Shown here: positions 8,677-17,013 of the stretch, in pieces
Position numbering within the stretch: position 1 is the first letter of the stretch
Layout of the letters: the number at the start of each line of letters is the position of its first letter
NCBI RefSeq assembly: GCF_030409235.1
Contig: NZ_JAUFPO010000002.1
Coordinates: forward strand, 186,001 to 250,000
Origin: Halomonas almeriensis
Lineage (GTDB): Bacteria; Pseudomonadota; Gammaproteobacteria; Pseudomonadales; Halomonadaceae
Direction: 5' to 3'
DNA: 64,000 nt
Position numbers and translations under genes: made by a program
Notes under the pieces: generated by a model
The model's input: the letters and a program-made list of their open reading frames with translations, nothing else
What the model was told of the DNA's origin: nothing
The model's database searches: none

Positions 8677-9672
8677 TCAATCACCCGACCGTGGGGCGTC
8701 GGTCGCGGTGACCAGTAGCGCGGCGCGGGCGCCCAGCTCGACCCTGGCATTGGGGAAGACCACGCGCAGGGGAGTCTCGCCGACCGTGAAAGCGCCGGCC
8801 TGGGCATCCTCGGCGAGGCATGTGCCGGGTGCAAACTCGGTGAAGTTCGGGGTGTCATCGTCAAAGCATAGACGGAATGCTTCGCTGTGACGGAACAGCT
8901 CGTGCTCGACCCGGAAGTAGGTCATGCGCGAGGCATCGGCCTTTCGGGGGGTGTCCCCGGCCAGCAGGGCATCGAGCATTTGGCCCATGGGCGCCAGGGG
9001 CGCAAGGTCATTGTCGCCGAAGGGCAGGGCGCGCCCCAGTTCGAGCGTGAAGGCCTGGGCCGCATGATAGTGCTTGCTGTAATGGGAAAAGGTCCAGCTG
9101 TGGGTATGCTGGTGCAGTACTGCCTGGATATCCGCACCGGCCAGCCATTGCCACTGTTCCGGTGTGGTGACGGCCGCGCCATGTGGTTCGACCACGAACC
9201 TGGGGTACTGACTGCCGCGAATGGCCGTGTGCAGGTCGTAGTGCAATCGGCGGCGCGTGGCATGGTGCGCGAAGAAGGCATCCACTGCTGCCATCAGGGC
9301 GCGGGCCCGGTCAGCTTCCATGCCGGTCTCGGCCAGGTCGCGGCGAAACAGGCGGTTCAGGTTGGTTTCGACGAAGCGGGTGCCGGCGCGGATGGCCTCG
9401 AGGTTGCCGAGTATCACCAGCACCGGACTGCCCAGCGTCAGCAGGCCGGCTTCCAGCCGAGCCAGGCTGGCGCCCAGCAGCTCGATGGGCGCCGTTTCAT
9501 TGCCATGAATGCCCACCGACAGCACCACGGCGGGTGCCTCCGGCGCGTCACTGAAGGGGGTGAGTTCCAGCATACCCGGGCCCGGCATGTGAAAGCGCCC
9601 GCCGGCAAGCTCGCCATCCCGGGGCATCGAGGCGTCCCCCGCCAGGCTCTGCTCCAGCCACTCAGCCAGCAT
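8677..9672 (-). CDS. astE: Succinylglutamate desuccinylase AstE
   Basis: 331 aa zinc hydrolase, last step of the arginine succinyltransferase (AST) pathway: N-succinylglutamate to succinate and glutamate. 'VGIHGNETAPIE' supplies the His and Glu zinc ligands and 'LHYDLHTAIRGSQ' the second His. The active-site region continues with 'FTLELGRALPFG'. GAGGAGG lies just before ATG 9672. The other ast genes are not in this window, so astE is detached from the usual cluster. It sits directly upstream of the basic-amino-acid importer, which fits arginine catabolism. Confidence 0.95.
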   Translation of the reverse strand: MLAEWLEQSLAGDASMPRDGELAGGRFHMPGPGMLELTPFSDAPEAPAVVLSVGIHGNETAPIELLGASLARLEAGLLTLGSPVLVILGNLEAIRAGTRFVETNLNRLFRRDLAETGMEADRARALMAAVDAFFAHHATRRRLHYDLHTAIRGSQYPRFVVEPHGAAVTTPEQWQWLAGADIQAVLHQHTHSWTFSHYSKHYHAAQAFTLELGRALPFGDNDLAPLAPMGQMLDALLAGDTPRKADASRMTYFRVEHELFRHSEAFRLCFDDDTPNFTEFAPGTCLAEDAQAGAFTVGETPLRVVFPNARVELGARAALLVTATDAPRSGD

Positions 9673-9751
9673 GGCAAGCCTCCTCAGGATGCTGTCGGCT
9701 GGCGTTGCAGCGGCGTCGAGAATAGGCCGTGGTGATCATGTCGCTCCCGTT

Positions 9752-9775
9752 GTGGCGTTGTTGTAATAACGCCAC
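9752..9775. repeat. 8-bp inverted repeat upstream of astE
   Basis: GTGGCGTT (9752-9759) pairs with AACGCCAC (9768-9775) around an 8-base loop, 80-103 bases upstream of astE. It could be an operator or a transcript hairpin. It does not match the ArgR box consensus well, so no regulator is named. Confidence 0.35.
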
Positions 9776-9863
9776 CTTCCCCAGAGTCTGCCACCGGATC
9801 AAGCTCCGGCGTCGGCTTGATGAAAGCCCGGGGTGCGATAATGAAAACTCGGCGCTCCGTGGC

Positions 9864-10415
9864 TCAGCGCCAGTCAGCGCAGGCCTTTCCTTGCTCGACC
9901 TTGATCAGCTCGTCGGTGGGGAAGTCGTGCTCGGCGGCGCGCTGCACGAGGTCGCGATAGGTGGCGTCGGGCAATGTGGGGGTCCGCGACAGGATCCATA
10001 GATAATCGCGGTTCGGGCCGGCGACCAGCGCCCACTGGTAATCAGTGTCGAGCGCCATGATGTTGTAGCCGCCGTAGAAGGGACCGAAGAAGCTGACCTT
10101 GAGGCGGCCGACATCGGTCGAATCGATGAAGTAGGCCTTGCCCTCGGCGACATCGGCTTCGCCTTCCTGAAGGTTGACGCCCCGGTTGATGACACTGACG
10201 CCGCCGTCCTCGCGCATGGCGTACTCGGCGGTGACGCAGTCCAGGCCGCGCTCGAAGGAGTGATCGAGGCGCGCGATCTCGTACCATTGGCCCAGGTAAC
10301 GGTCGAGTTTGAAGCCCTGGATGGGCTCCACGCCCTCCGGAATCCCGGTGCAGGCGCTCAGGCTCAGGCTGGAAGCTGCCAGCAAGGGCAGCAGGTATCG
10401 GCGGGGTGTCAGCAT
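9864..10415 (-). CDS. blc: Bacterial lipocalin (Blc-like outer-membrane lipoprotein)
   Basis: 183 aa from ATG 10415. The signal peptide ends in lipobox LSLSAC (Cys22). 'FKLDRYLGQWYEIARLDHSFERGL' contains the lipocalin G-x-W signature, and the C-terminus has the conserved 'YLWILSRTPTLPD' strand. Blc proteins are outer-membrane lipoproteins thought to bind lysophospholipids during envelope stress. Asp rather than Glu follows the lipidated region, so sorting to the outer membrane is likely but not shown. Monocistronic, divergent from the glycosyltransferase gene. Confidence 0.9.
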   Translation of the reverse strand: MLTPRRYLLPLLAASSLSLSACTGIPEGVEPIQGFKLDRYLGQWYEIARLDHSFERGLDCVTAEYAMREDGGVSVINRGVNLQEGEADVAEGKAYFIDSTDVGRLKVSFFGPFYGGYNIMALDTDYQWALVAGPNRDYLWILSRTPTLPDATYRDLVQRAAEHDFPTDELIKVEQGKACADWR

Positions 10416-10697
10416 GGTGGCAAGGCTCAATGGGAATGAATGATTCGACGGCAAACGACACGTTTGCCTGCTCGCATCATACACTGACATTTCCCGTCGC
10501 AAAGTCGACAGGTGGTCGAGGTGGCCTCCATCAACAGACAAGACTGCCAGGGTGCGGCGCTCTGGCTGAGCAATTGCAATGCCGTGTATCATCTTGGTCG
10601 CTTTCCACACTGGCGGGTGTGTCGCGTATCATGAGACGCGGGAAAGCTCGGTATAGCCGCCGATGTCGCGTTGTGTCCTCACAGGAGAGTTTCCGCA

Positions 10698-12023
10698 GTG
10701 AATGTGCTGATGTTCACCAATACCTATTACCCGATTGTCGGTGGGGTCAGCGAGTCGGTACAGCGTCTCAAGTATCAGTTGTGCCAGGCCGGCCACCGTG
10801 TGCTGGTGGTGGCACCACGCCTGGAGGGCCAGCCCGAGGATGAAGCGGATGTGGTCCGGGTCACGGCCGTCCAGCACTTCAACGGCAGCGACTTTTCCTT
10901 GCCGGTGCCCATGCCCGGACAGCTCTATGAAGTCATCGAGGACTTCGAGCCGGATATCGTGCACTCCCACCACCCCTTCCTGCTGGGCGACACCGCGGCC
11001 CGGGCCGCCGAGACCTATGGCCTGCCGCTGGTATTTACCCACCACACCCTCTACGAGCATTATACCCATTATGTGCCCGGGGACTCGCCGCGCATGCAGC
11101 GTTTTGCCATCGCCCTGGCCACCCAATATAGCTGGTTGTGCGACAGCGTCATCGCGCCGAGCGAGAGCATTCGCGACCTGTTGCTCGAGCGTGAGGCCAA
11201 CTCTGCGGTGCGGGTCGTGCCCAGCGGTGTCGACACGGCGCGCTTTACTCTGGGCAGTGGCGAGGCCCGCCGGCAGCATCACGGCATTCCCGCCGAGGCC
11301 TATGTCATCGGTCACCTGGGCCGACTGGCTCAGGAGAAGAACCTGTCATTCCTGACCGAGGCGGTCTGCCTGACGCTGAGCCGGCAGCCTTACGCCCACT
11401 TTCTGGTCGTGGGCGATGGCGATGCCTCCGATGCCATGCAGGGCATCGCCGAGCAGCATGGGGTCGGTGATCGGGTGCACTTCACCGGGCGCCTGCATGG
11501 TGACGCCCTCATCGATGCCTACCATGCCATGGATGTCTTCGCCTTCGCGTCGCACAGCGAGACCCAAGGCATGGTCGTGGCCGAGGCCATGGCCGCCGGC
11601 CTGCCGGTGGTGGCTGTAGCGGCGCCGGGGGTGGTGGAAGTGGTCGAGGATGGCCGGAATGGTCGCCTCTTGCCGGAGGACGACGAAGACGCCATGGCCG
11701 AGGCGCTGGATGACCTGGCCGAGGCGGGTGTGCGAGCCCCGTACCGGGAAGCGGCGCTAGAGACGGCCGCGGATTATGACGAACAGCGTTGTGCGCGGCG
11801 TTGTCTGCTGGTCTATCGCGAGATCGTTGCACGGGGCGGCCCCTTCACGCATGCCGATGATGGTGGCTGGGACCGGGTGCGTGGGCGCCTGGGCGCCGAG
11901 TGGCAGATGCTGCGCTATCGGGGACGGCTGTTGCGTCACATGGTGCAGGGCGAGTGGGATCAGGAACGCCCCAACTGGTGGCCGGGCGGCCGGCATGATG
12001 AGCCGGGGATGCCCCCGGAGTGA
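10698..12023 (+). CDS. GT4-family glycosyltransferase
   Basis: 441 aa from GTG 10698, preceded by AGGAGA at -15; an upstream in-frame TTG has no ribosome site. The N-terminal half has the GT-B fold start 'NVLMFTNTYYPIVGGVSESV' and 'DIVHSHHPFLLGD'. The C-terminal half has 'IGHLGRLAQEKN' and the E-x7-E region 'ETQGMVVAEAMAAGLPVV', typical of GT4 retaining enzymes. The N-terminal pattern resembles diacylglycerol glucosyltransferases and mannosyltransferases that act on membrane lipids. Acceptor and sugar cannot be decided here. The C-terminal 50 residues are Trp/Arg-rich and may aid membrane association. Confidence 0.85.
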   Translation: MNVLMFTNTYYPIVGGVSESVQRLKYQLCQAGHRVLVVAPRLEGQPEDEADVVRVTAVQHFNGSDFSLPVPMPGQLYEVIEDFEPDIVHSHHPFLLGDTAARAAETYGLPLVFTHHTLYEHYTHYVPGDSPRMQRFAIALATQYSWLCDSVIAPSESIRDLLLEREANSAVRVVPSGVDTARFTLGSGEARRQHHGIPAEAYVIGHLGRLAQEKNLSFLTEAVCLTLSRQPYAHFLVVGDGDASDAMQGIAEQHGVGDRVHFTGRLHGDALIDAYHAMDVFAFASHSETQGMVVAEAMAAGLPVVAVAAPGVVEVVEDGRNGRLLPEDDEDAMAEALDDLAEAGVRAPYREAALETAADYDEQRCARRCLLVYREIVARGGPFTHADDGGWDRVRGRLGAEWQMLRYRGRLLRHMVQGEWDQERPNWWPGGRHDEPGMPPE

Positions 12024-12704
12024 TCAGCCACGGCGCTGACGGCGCTGCGACCAACGCTTGAGGGCAAACAACACGCCTACACCGGCCAGCAATCCGAGCA
12101 GGGCCAGCACCACCTCCTGGGTATTGTTCGCGGTCACCAGTTCCCCCAGCTGGCTGCCCAGTAGCGTGACTCCCGCCAGGCCGGGCGCGATGCCAAGCGT
12201 CGAGCCGATCATGTAATCGCGAAAGCGCAGATGAAAGGCGCCGGCCATCATGTTGGTCAGGGTGAAAGGGGCCAGTGGCAAGAGGTTGACCAGCGTCATG
12301 GTGCGAATTCCGCGGCCGGAGAGGTAGCGCGACAGCCCCTTGAGGTGCTTGCCGCCATAGCGCATCAGGGCATCCCGTCCCAGTCGACGGCCGACCCACC
12401 AGGTCAGCATCGAAGCCGCCAGTGTGCCTGCCAGGGAGTAGGCAAAGCCCCACCAGGGCCCAAACAGCAGGCCGGTCAGGGCCACCAGCAGGCTGAGCGG
12501 AAACATGACCAGTGACGCCACCGCGTAGACCGCCATGACCACCAGCACCGCCCAGCTGGCATCGCGCCAGGCAAGCGACCCTCGGGCCAGCTCGCGCAGG
12601 TTGTCGAGGGTCAGTAGATCCTGCATGGCAAGCCATTGCCAGAGCAGGCCCAGCGAGACGAGTGCGAGCAGCACGAGGGCGAGGATGCTGAGTGGCCGAG
12701 ACAT
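12024..12704 (-). CDS. TVP38/TMEM64 family membrane protein
   Basis: 226 aa, with ATG 12704 chosen because GGAAA precedes it. Five to six hydrophobic segments are visible. The SNARE-associated/VTT-domain signature includes 'FGPWWGFAYSLAGTLAASM' and 'LAPFTLTNMMAGAFHLRFRDY'. This family (DedA superfamily) is linked to lipid scrambling or proton-coupled transport at the inner membrane. The stop codon abuts the stop of the convergent glycosyltransferase gene with no intergenic base. The C-terminus is Arg-rich. Confidence 0.88.
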   Translation of the reverse strand: MSRPLSILALVLLALVSLGLLWQWLAMQDLLTLDNLRELARGSLAWRDASWAVLVVMAVYAVASLVMFPLSLLVALTGLLFGPWWGFAYSLAGTLAASMLTWWVGRRLGRDALMRYGGKHLKGLSRYLSGRGIRTMTLVNLLPLAPFTLTNMMAGAFHLRFRDYMIGSTLGIAPGLAGVTLLGSQLGELVTANNTQEVVLALLGLLAGVGVLFALKRWSQRRQRRG

Positions 12705-12832
12705 GATACGGACAGTTTCCTGGTGAATGACTGGCGACAGCATACGTCAGAGAGCCCCACTGCCAAAGCGTGTGGCGCTGTTTTATGTCCGGTCCTGCAC
12801 TGGCTGCCCCGGCCAGCTCGGGGCTTGTCCAT

Positions 12833-12912
12833 TTTAATCGTCCCGTGCCAGCACGCGCGGCCGCGACTCCAGTTTAATCGTCCCGTGCCAGCACGCGCGG
12901 CCGCGACTCCAG
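12833..12912. repeat. Perfect 40-bp tandem duplication
   Basis: Two identical 40-base units lie head to tail at 12833-12872 and 12873-12912. On the minus strand each contains the last codons and TAA stop of the decayed dioxygenase fragment. No sequence identical to the unit was noticed elsewhere in the window. Confidence 0.95.
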
Positions 12913-13038
12913 CATGTCGAGGTGCAGATAGATGCCCCGCAGGTGTCGACGCCCGCTGTTGGGATTGAAGACGTAGCGCCCGGGCAGTACGCGGCGGTTG
13001 TCGAAGGCGACCATCTCGCCGGGTTTGAGGGTCTGTCG
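12874..13038 (-). pseudogene. C-terminal remnant of a gamma-butyrobetaine hydroxylase/TauD-like dioxygenase
   Basis: In the frame of mtfA and directly after its stop, 54 codons read 'TLKPGEMVAFDNRRVLPGR' and 'GRRHLRGIYLHLDM', then end with TAA. This is the C-terminal core of Fe(II)/2-oxoglutarate dioxygenases of the gamma-butyrobetaine hydroxylase type, which normally read FDNRRVLHGR. The distal iron-ligand His is Pro here, one base change from CAC to CCC. There is no start codon or upstream domain, because mtfA occupies the DNA. It is therefore a 3' remnant. Its last 40 bases are duplicated downstream. The family call rests on motif recognition. Confidence 0.75.
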
Positions 13039-13830
13039 TCACCAGGCGGCCGGGTCCTGACGGAAATACTGTGACAGCAGGCGGTAGAGGGCCGGGTAGG
13101 CGGCCAGCAGGGGCCGCGGTGAGGTGAAGAAGTATTCGCAGGCGACCGCGAAGCATTCACCCGGATGGCTGGCCGCATAGTCGTCGATGGGCGTGGTCTC
13201 GACGTTCTCGATACGCGCCTGTAGATCCTCCCAGGTGGACATGAAGACCCGGTACCACTGGCGGGGATCCATGTCGCCGGGCAAGGGGGGATAGCCATCG
13301 GCGTCCAGCGAGTTGCCCATATCGAGCTTGTGCGACAGTTCGTGAATCAGCACATTGAAGCCGTCCAGCCCGCCACTGGCCATCAGGTCCGGATAGGCGA
13401 CCACCACCGGCCCCTGGTGAGAGGTTTCCCCGGCTCGCTCGTCGTCGTATTCATGCATGACGCCGAATTCATCCATCTCTTCGACCCGTCGCTGAAAGGC
13501 TCCGGGCAGGATCAGCAACTCGTGGACATTGGCGAAGGCATCAAGGTGGTCGCGCTCCCGCCAGCCAAGGGTCAGCAGGCAGGCCTGCCCGGCCAGCGCC
13601 AGATGACCGGGCGTGTCGAATTCAATGCCTTCCTCGCGCAGCGCTGGATGCAGGCTGATGCGCTTGCGGTGCAGAAAATGCCAGGCCCGACGCCCCAGTC
13701 GCTCGGCCGGTTCGTCGGGCAGCAGGGTGAGCAGGGGCACTCGACGCTGCGCCACCTGCCAGTCGGCCTCGGGGAAGGGGTGTCGGGCCTCGAAGCGGGC
13801 TCTCCGCCAGCGATTCAGGAAGGCCAGCAC
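13039..13830 (-). CDS. mtfA: Zinc peptidase MtfA (Mlc-titration factor family)
   Basis: 263 aa, close to the 265 aa of E. coli MtfA. The zinc site is HELSH in 'NVLIHELSHKLDMGNSLDADG', followed by a downstream Glu in 'ECFAVACEYFF'. In E. coli MtfA binds the glucose repressor Mlc and has aminopeptidase activity; whether an Mlc exists here is unknown. It lies 4 bases after the nitrilase-acetyltransferase gene on the same strand, so the two form an operon. Immediately past the stop lies the dioxygenase remnant, so the operon's 3' end has been rearranged. Confidence 0.92.
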   Translation of the reverse strand: MLAFLNRWRRARFEARHPFPEADWQVAQRRVPLLTLLPDEPAERLGRRAWHFLHRKRISLHPALREEGIEFDTPGHLALAGQACLLTLGWRERDHLDAFANVHELLILPGAFQRRVEEMDEFGVMHEYDDERAGETSHQGPVVVAYPDLMASGGLDGFNVLIHELSHKLDMGNSLDADGYPPLPGDMDPRQWYRVFMSTWEDLQARIENVETTPIDDYAASHPGECFAVACEYFFTSPRPLLAAYPALYRLLSQYFRQDPAAW

Positions 13831-13834
13831 GCGA

Positions 13835-15412
13835 TCAGTTGTCCTCGGCGCCCAGACGGCCCCCGGACTTCCAGGACCAGTCGCGCCAGCGCAGGTCGAA
13901 GAGGTCCTGGCGGCGATCCTTGAGATTGGTCACCGAGCCTTCGTTGCGCACGACCTTGAGCCGGCTCAGATCCAGGTCGGAGAACATGATCATCTCGGTA
14001 TTGGGCGTGGTCTCGGCCAGCACGGCATCATGCGGGAAGGAAAAGTCCGAGGGCGAAAAGACCGAGGACTGGGCATACTGGATGTCGAGGTTCTCGATCG
14101 ACGGCACATTGCCGACACTACCGCACAACACCACGTAGCACTCGTTCTCGATGGCCCGCGCCTGGGCGCAGTGACGCACCCTCAGATAGCCGTTCTTGGT
14201 GTCGGTCCAGAAGGGCACGAACAGAATATCCATGTCCTGATCGGCCAGCAGGCGCGAGAGCTCGGGGAACTCGACGTCGTAGCAGATCTGGATGCCGATG
14301 CGACCGGCGTCGGTCTCGAAGACCTGGAGCTCGTCGCCGCCCTCGATGACCCAGTCTCGCCGCTCCTGGGGGGTGATGTGAAGCTTGGCCTGACGTTCCA
14401 CCGAGCCATCGCGGTGGCAAAGGTAAGTGACGTTGTAGAGTCGGTCTTCCTCGCCGACCTCGATCATCGAGCCGGCAATGATGTTGATGTTGTAGGAGAC
14501 CGCCATGCGCGACAGCTCGGTCTTGAAGCGTTCGGTGAACTCGGCCAGGAAGCGAATGGCAGCCAATTGATCCTGCTGGGCGGCCCGATCCTGCAGGCCC
14601 ATCAGCGGGGCATTGAACAGCTCCGGGAAGACGGCGAAATCGCTCTGGTAGTCTGCCAGGGCATCAACGAAGTATTCCACCTGCTGCAGTACCGCCTCCA
14701 CCGAGGCGAATTCGCGCATCTGCCACTGCACGGCTCCCACGCGAACCTGGGTACGGCGTGTTTCCAGCACCCGCTCGGCGGGCTCGAATAGGATGTTGTT
14801 CCACTCCAGCAGGGTGGCATAACCGCGCGACTTCTCGTCCTCGGGCAGGTACTTGGTGAGCAGTCGCTTGACCTGAAAGTCATTGGCCAGCTGGAACGAC
14901 AGAATGGGGTCGTGGACTTCCTTGCGGGCCACCTTGTCGATGTACTCGGCCGGGGTCAGTTCGTCGGCGTACTGGTGGTACTGCGGAATGCGCCCGCCGG
15001 CGAGGATGGCCCGCAGGTTCATCGAGCGGCACAGTTCCTTGCGTGCCTCATACAGGCGCCGGCCCAGCCGGTAGCCGCGGTAGGCCGGATGAATCAGCAC
15101 GTCGAGGCCGTACATCGCATCACCCTCGGCATCGTTGAGGATGATTTCGCGCTGATCGATGAGGTCATCGTACTTGTGCGGGTTGGAAAAGCCGTCGTAA
15201 TCCACCCGCACGGTGAGGGCCACGCCGACCAGGCGCCCGTCGTCCTCGATGCCGATCTGCCCGTCGGGAAATTCCTGGATCAGGCGCTCCATGGTGTGTT
15301 CGGGCCAGGCGCCGCCCAGGTCGTCATAGACGGCATCCATCAACGCCTTGAGCTGGGGGTAATCCTCGGGTGACAGGTTGCGCAGATTGAGCTGGAGATC
15401 GTCTAGCGACAT
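13835..15412 (-). CDS. Bifunctional GNAT acetyltransferase / nitrilase-superfamily hydrolase
   Basis: 525 aa from ATG 15412, which has AAGGAC at the usual distance. Residues 1-200 are a GNAT domain ('VLIHPAYRGYRLGRRLYEARK' holds the acetyl-CoA loop). Residues about 225-510 are a carbon-nitrogen hydrolase domain with the full Glu-Lys-Cys triad: 'FPELFNAP', 'AKLHITPQE' and 'IQICYDVEFPE'. This fused architecture is conserved in many bacteria, but the substrate is not established. It is probably cytoplasmic. It leads a two-gene operon with mtfA. Confidence 0.92.
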   Translation of the reverse strand: MSLDDLQLNLRNLSPEDYPQLKALMDAVYDDLGGAWPEHTMERLIQEFPDGQIGIEDDGRLVGVALTVRVDYDGFSNPHKYDDLIDQREIILNDAEGDAMYGLDVLIHPAYRGYRLGRRLYEARKELCRSMNLRAILAGGRIPQYHQYADELTPAEYIDKVARKEVHDPILSFQLANDFQVKRLLTKYLPEDEKSRGYATLLEWNNILFEPAERVLETRRTQVRVGAVQWQMREFASVEAVLQQVEYFVDALADYQSDFAVFPELFNAPLMGLQDRAAQQDQLAAIRFLAEFTERFKTELSRMAVSYNINIIAGSMIEVGEEDRLYNVTYLCHRDGSVERQAKLHITPQERRDWVIEGGDELQVFETDAGRIGIQICYDVEFPELSRLLADQDMDILFVPFWTDTKNGYLRVRHCAQARAIENECYVVLCGSVGNVPSIENLDIQYAQSSVFSPSDFSFPHDAVLAETTPNTEMIMFSDLDLSRLKVVRNEGSVTNLKDRRQDLFDLRWRDWSWKSGGRLGAEDN

Positions 15413-15582
15413 GGAATGTCCTTTGAACGGTAGTGGCCTCGAATGCCGCCAGTCTATCACGTGGATTTCCCCGCGCCCGACTGGCCAGTCAGCGGCAGTT
15501 CATTGAGCATGCCGAACAGCGACAGCTCGGGGCGCTAACTGTCGATAACCTACCCCTTGACTTGACCAGGCTGATGCCGGGG

Positions 15583-15738
15583 TGGAGTGAGGGGGAAGTT
15601 GTGAAGGGTGAGGAGTGAGTGGTGAGGGGTGAGTTGTGAAGGGTGAGTTGTGAAGGGTGAGGAGTGAGTGGTTAGGGGTGAGATGTCATGGGTGAGGCTT
15701 GAGACGATATGAGGGGGCAGAGGTGAGGGGTGAGATGC
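15583..15738. repeat. Degenerate heptamer repeat array (GTGAGNN)n
   Basis: About 150 bases of imperfect GTGAG-NN units with period 7 (for example GTGAGGA, GTGAGTG, GTGAAGG) fill most of the 344-base gap between the nitrilase-acetyltransferase and DksA-like genes. No coding potential is credible in it. Two other gaps in the window hold different period-7 arrays. Confidence 0.85.
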
Positions 15739-15756
15739 CGGCGGGGGAGAAATCGG

Positions 15757-16023
15757 TCAGCGCAGCTGGCTGTCCTTGCTGGCGCGTCGGTTGACGCCGG
15801 AGCGGGCGTTGTCACGCTTGTCCTGTTCGGCCTGGCACGCGATGCACAGGCGTACCCCCGGCACGGCCGCGCGGCGTGCTTCGGGGATTGGTTCATCGCA
15901 CTCCTCGCAATACGTGAGGCTCTCGCCGCCGGGCAGCCGACTACGCGAGCGCTCCACCGCATCCTCGACCGTGCTCTCGATCTGTTCCTGGACGCTGCCG
16001 TCCTTTGCCCAGCCACCTGCCAT
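15757..16023 (-). CDS. DksA/TraR-type C4 zinc-finger protein (YbiI-like)
   Basis: 88 aa from ATG 16023, preceded by GGAGGA. The central 'YCEECDEPIPEARRAAVPGVRLCIACQ' is the C4 zinc finger of the DksA/TraR family (C-x2-C...C-x2-C). The protein is the short form without the long DksA coiled coil, as in YbiI/TraR, with a basic C-terminal tail. TraR-type proteins bind the RNA polymerase secondary channel; that role is not proven for this subgroup. Monocistronic. Confidence 0.88.
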   Translation of the reverse strand: MAGGWAKDGSVQEQIESTVEDAVERSRSRLPGGESLTYCEECDEPIPEARRAAVPGVRLCIACQAEQDKRDNARSGVNRRASKDSQLR

Positions 16024-16232
16024 GTCTGTCCTCCGGCGTTGCCTCACGGGTCCTGCATGCCTTTCCAGTCTAGCGAGAGCGGCTGGGCTGAGCCAGCGCT
16101 CGTGTTGTCCCAGGCCCATCGTATCGCGCAGGAGGGCAGGCCTGCCTGCTCGGCCTTGTCTTGACCGCATTGGCGAGGCCGAGCGTTTCTTGGCACTATC
16201 GAAGGTCTGCTTTGCAAATACTAGGAGCCAGA

Positions 16233-16940
16233 ATGACCCGCGTGCTTTATGACCTCTGCGGTATTGATGAGTCTTTGCGTTTTTCCCCCTTCTGCTGGCG
16301 GGTGCGTCTGGCGTTGGCCCACAAGGGACTGGATGTCGAGACGCGGCCCTGGCATTTCCACGACAAGGAGGCACTAGCCTTCGCCGAACACGACAAGGTG
16401 CCGGTGCTGGTCGATGGTGACACGGTAGTCACCGAGAGCTATGACATCCTGTGCTATCTCGATCGCACCTATCCCGAGGCACCGCTGGTCGGCGATGCGC
16501 TGGCCGAGGCCCGGGCGCGTTTCTTCAAGCATTACGCCGAACGCTCGCTGGCGCCCCCGATCATGGCGATTATCATCATGGATCTGCTCAATGCCATCCA
16601 TCCGGATGATCGTGCCTACTTCCGCGAGACCCGCGAGAAGCGCTTCGGCCGCACCCTCGAGGAAGTGCACTCGCCGGTGAGAGGGCTGAGCCAGCTCGAT
16701 ACTGCTCTGGCTCCCTTGCGCGGCCGCCTCGAGGAAGCCCCCTTCCTGGACGGCGATGCCCCGGGCGCGGCCGACTACCTCGTCTTCGGCAACTTCATGT
16801 GGGCGCGCTGCGTCTCCACCGCCGACCTGGTCTCCAATGCCGACCCGGTCCATGCTTGGCTGGAGCGCATGCTCGATCTGCATGACGGCCTGGGCCGTCA
16901 GGCCCCCCGGATCACCGATATTCAGGGCGCCTATCGCTGA
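16233..16940 (+). CDS. Glutathione S-transferase family protein
   Basis: 235 aa from ATG 16233 with AGGAG 6 bases upstream. The N-terminal thioredoxin-like domain has 'SPFCWRVRLALAHKGL' and the glutathione-site pair 'KVPVLVDGDTVVTESYDI' (cis-Pro and Glu-Ser). An all-helical C-terminal domain follows ('AADYLVFGNFMWARC'). The Cys in SPFCW suggests a Cys-type (beta/omega-like) enzyme. Substrate unknown. The gene is followed within 75 bases by the glycerate kinase gene but need not be in its operon. Confidence 0.88.
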   Translation: MTRVLYDLCGIDESLRFSPFCWRVRLALAHKGLDVETRPWHFHDKEALAFAEHDKVPVLVDGDTVVTESYDILCYLDRTYPEAPLVGDALAEARARFFKHYAERSLAPPIMAIIIMDLLNAIHPDDRAYFRETREKRFGRTLEEVHSPVRGLSQLDTALAPLRGRLEEAPFLDGDAPGAADYLVFGNFMWARCVSTADLVSNADPVHAWLERMLDLHDGLGRQAPRITDIQGAYR

Positions 16941-17013
16941 CGGTCCTGGCGCCGGTGCCGCTCGACAAGCCACCCGGGGCGACCGGCAGTGATGGTGACC
17001 TCAAGGAGCTTCC

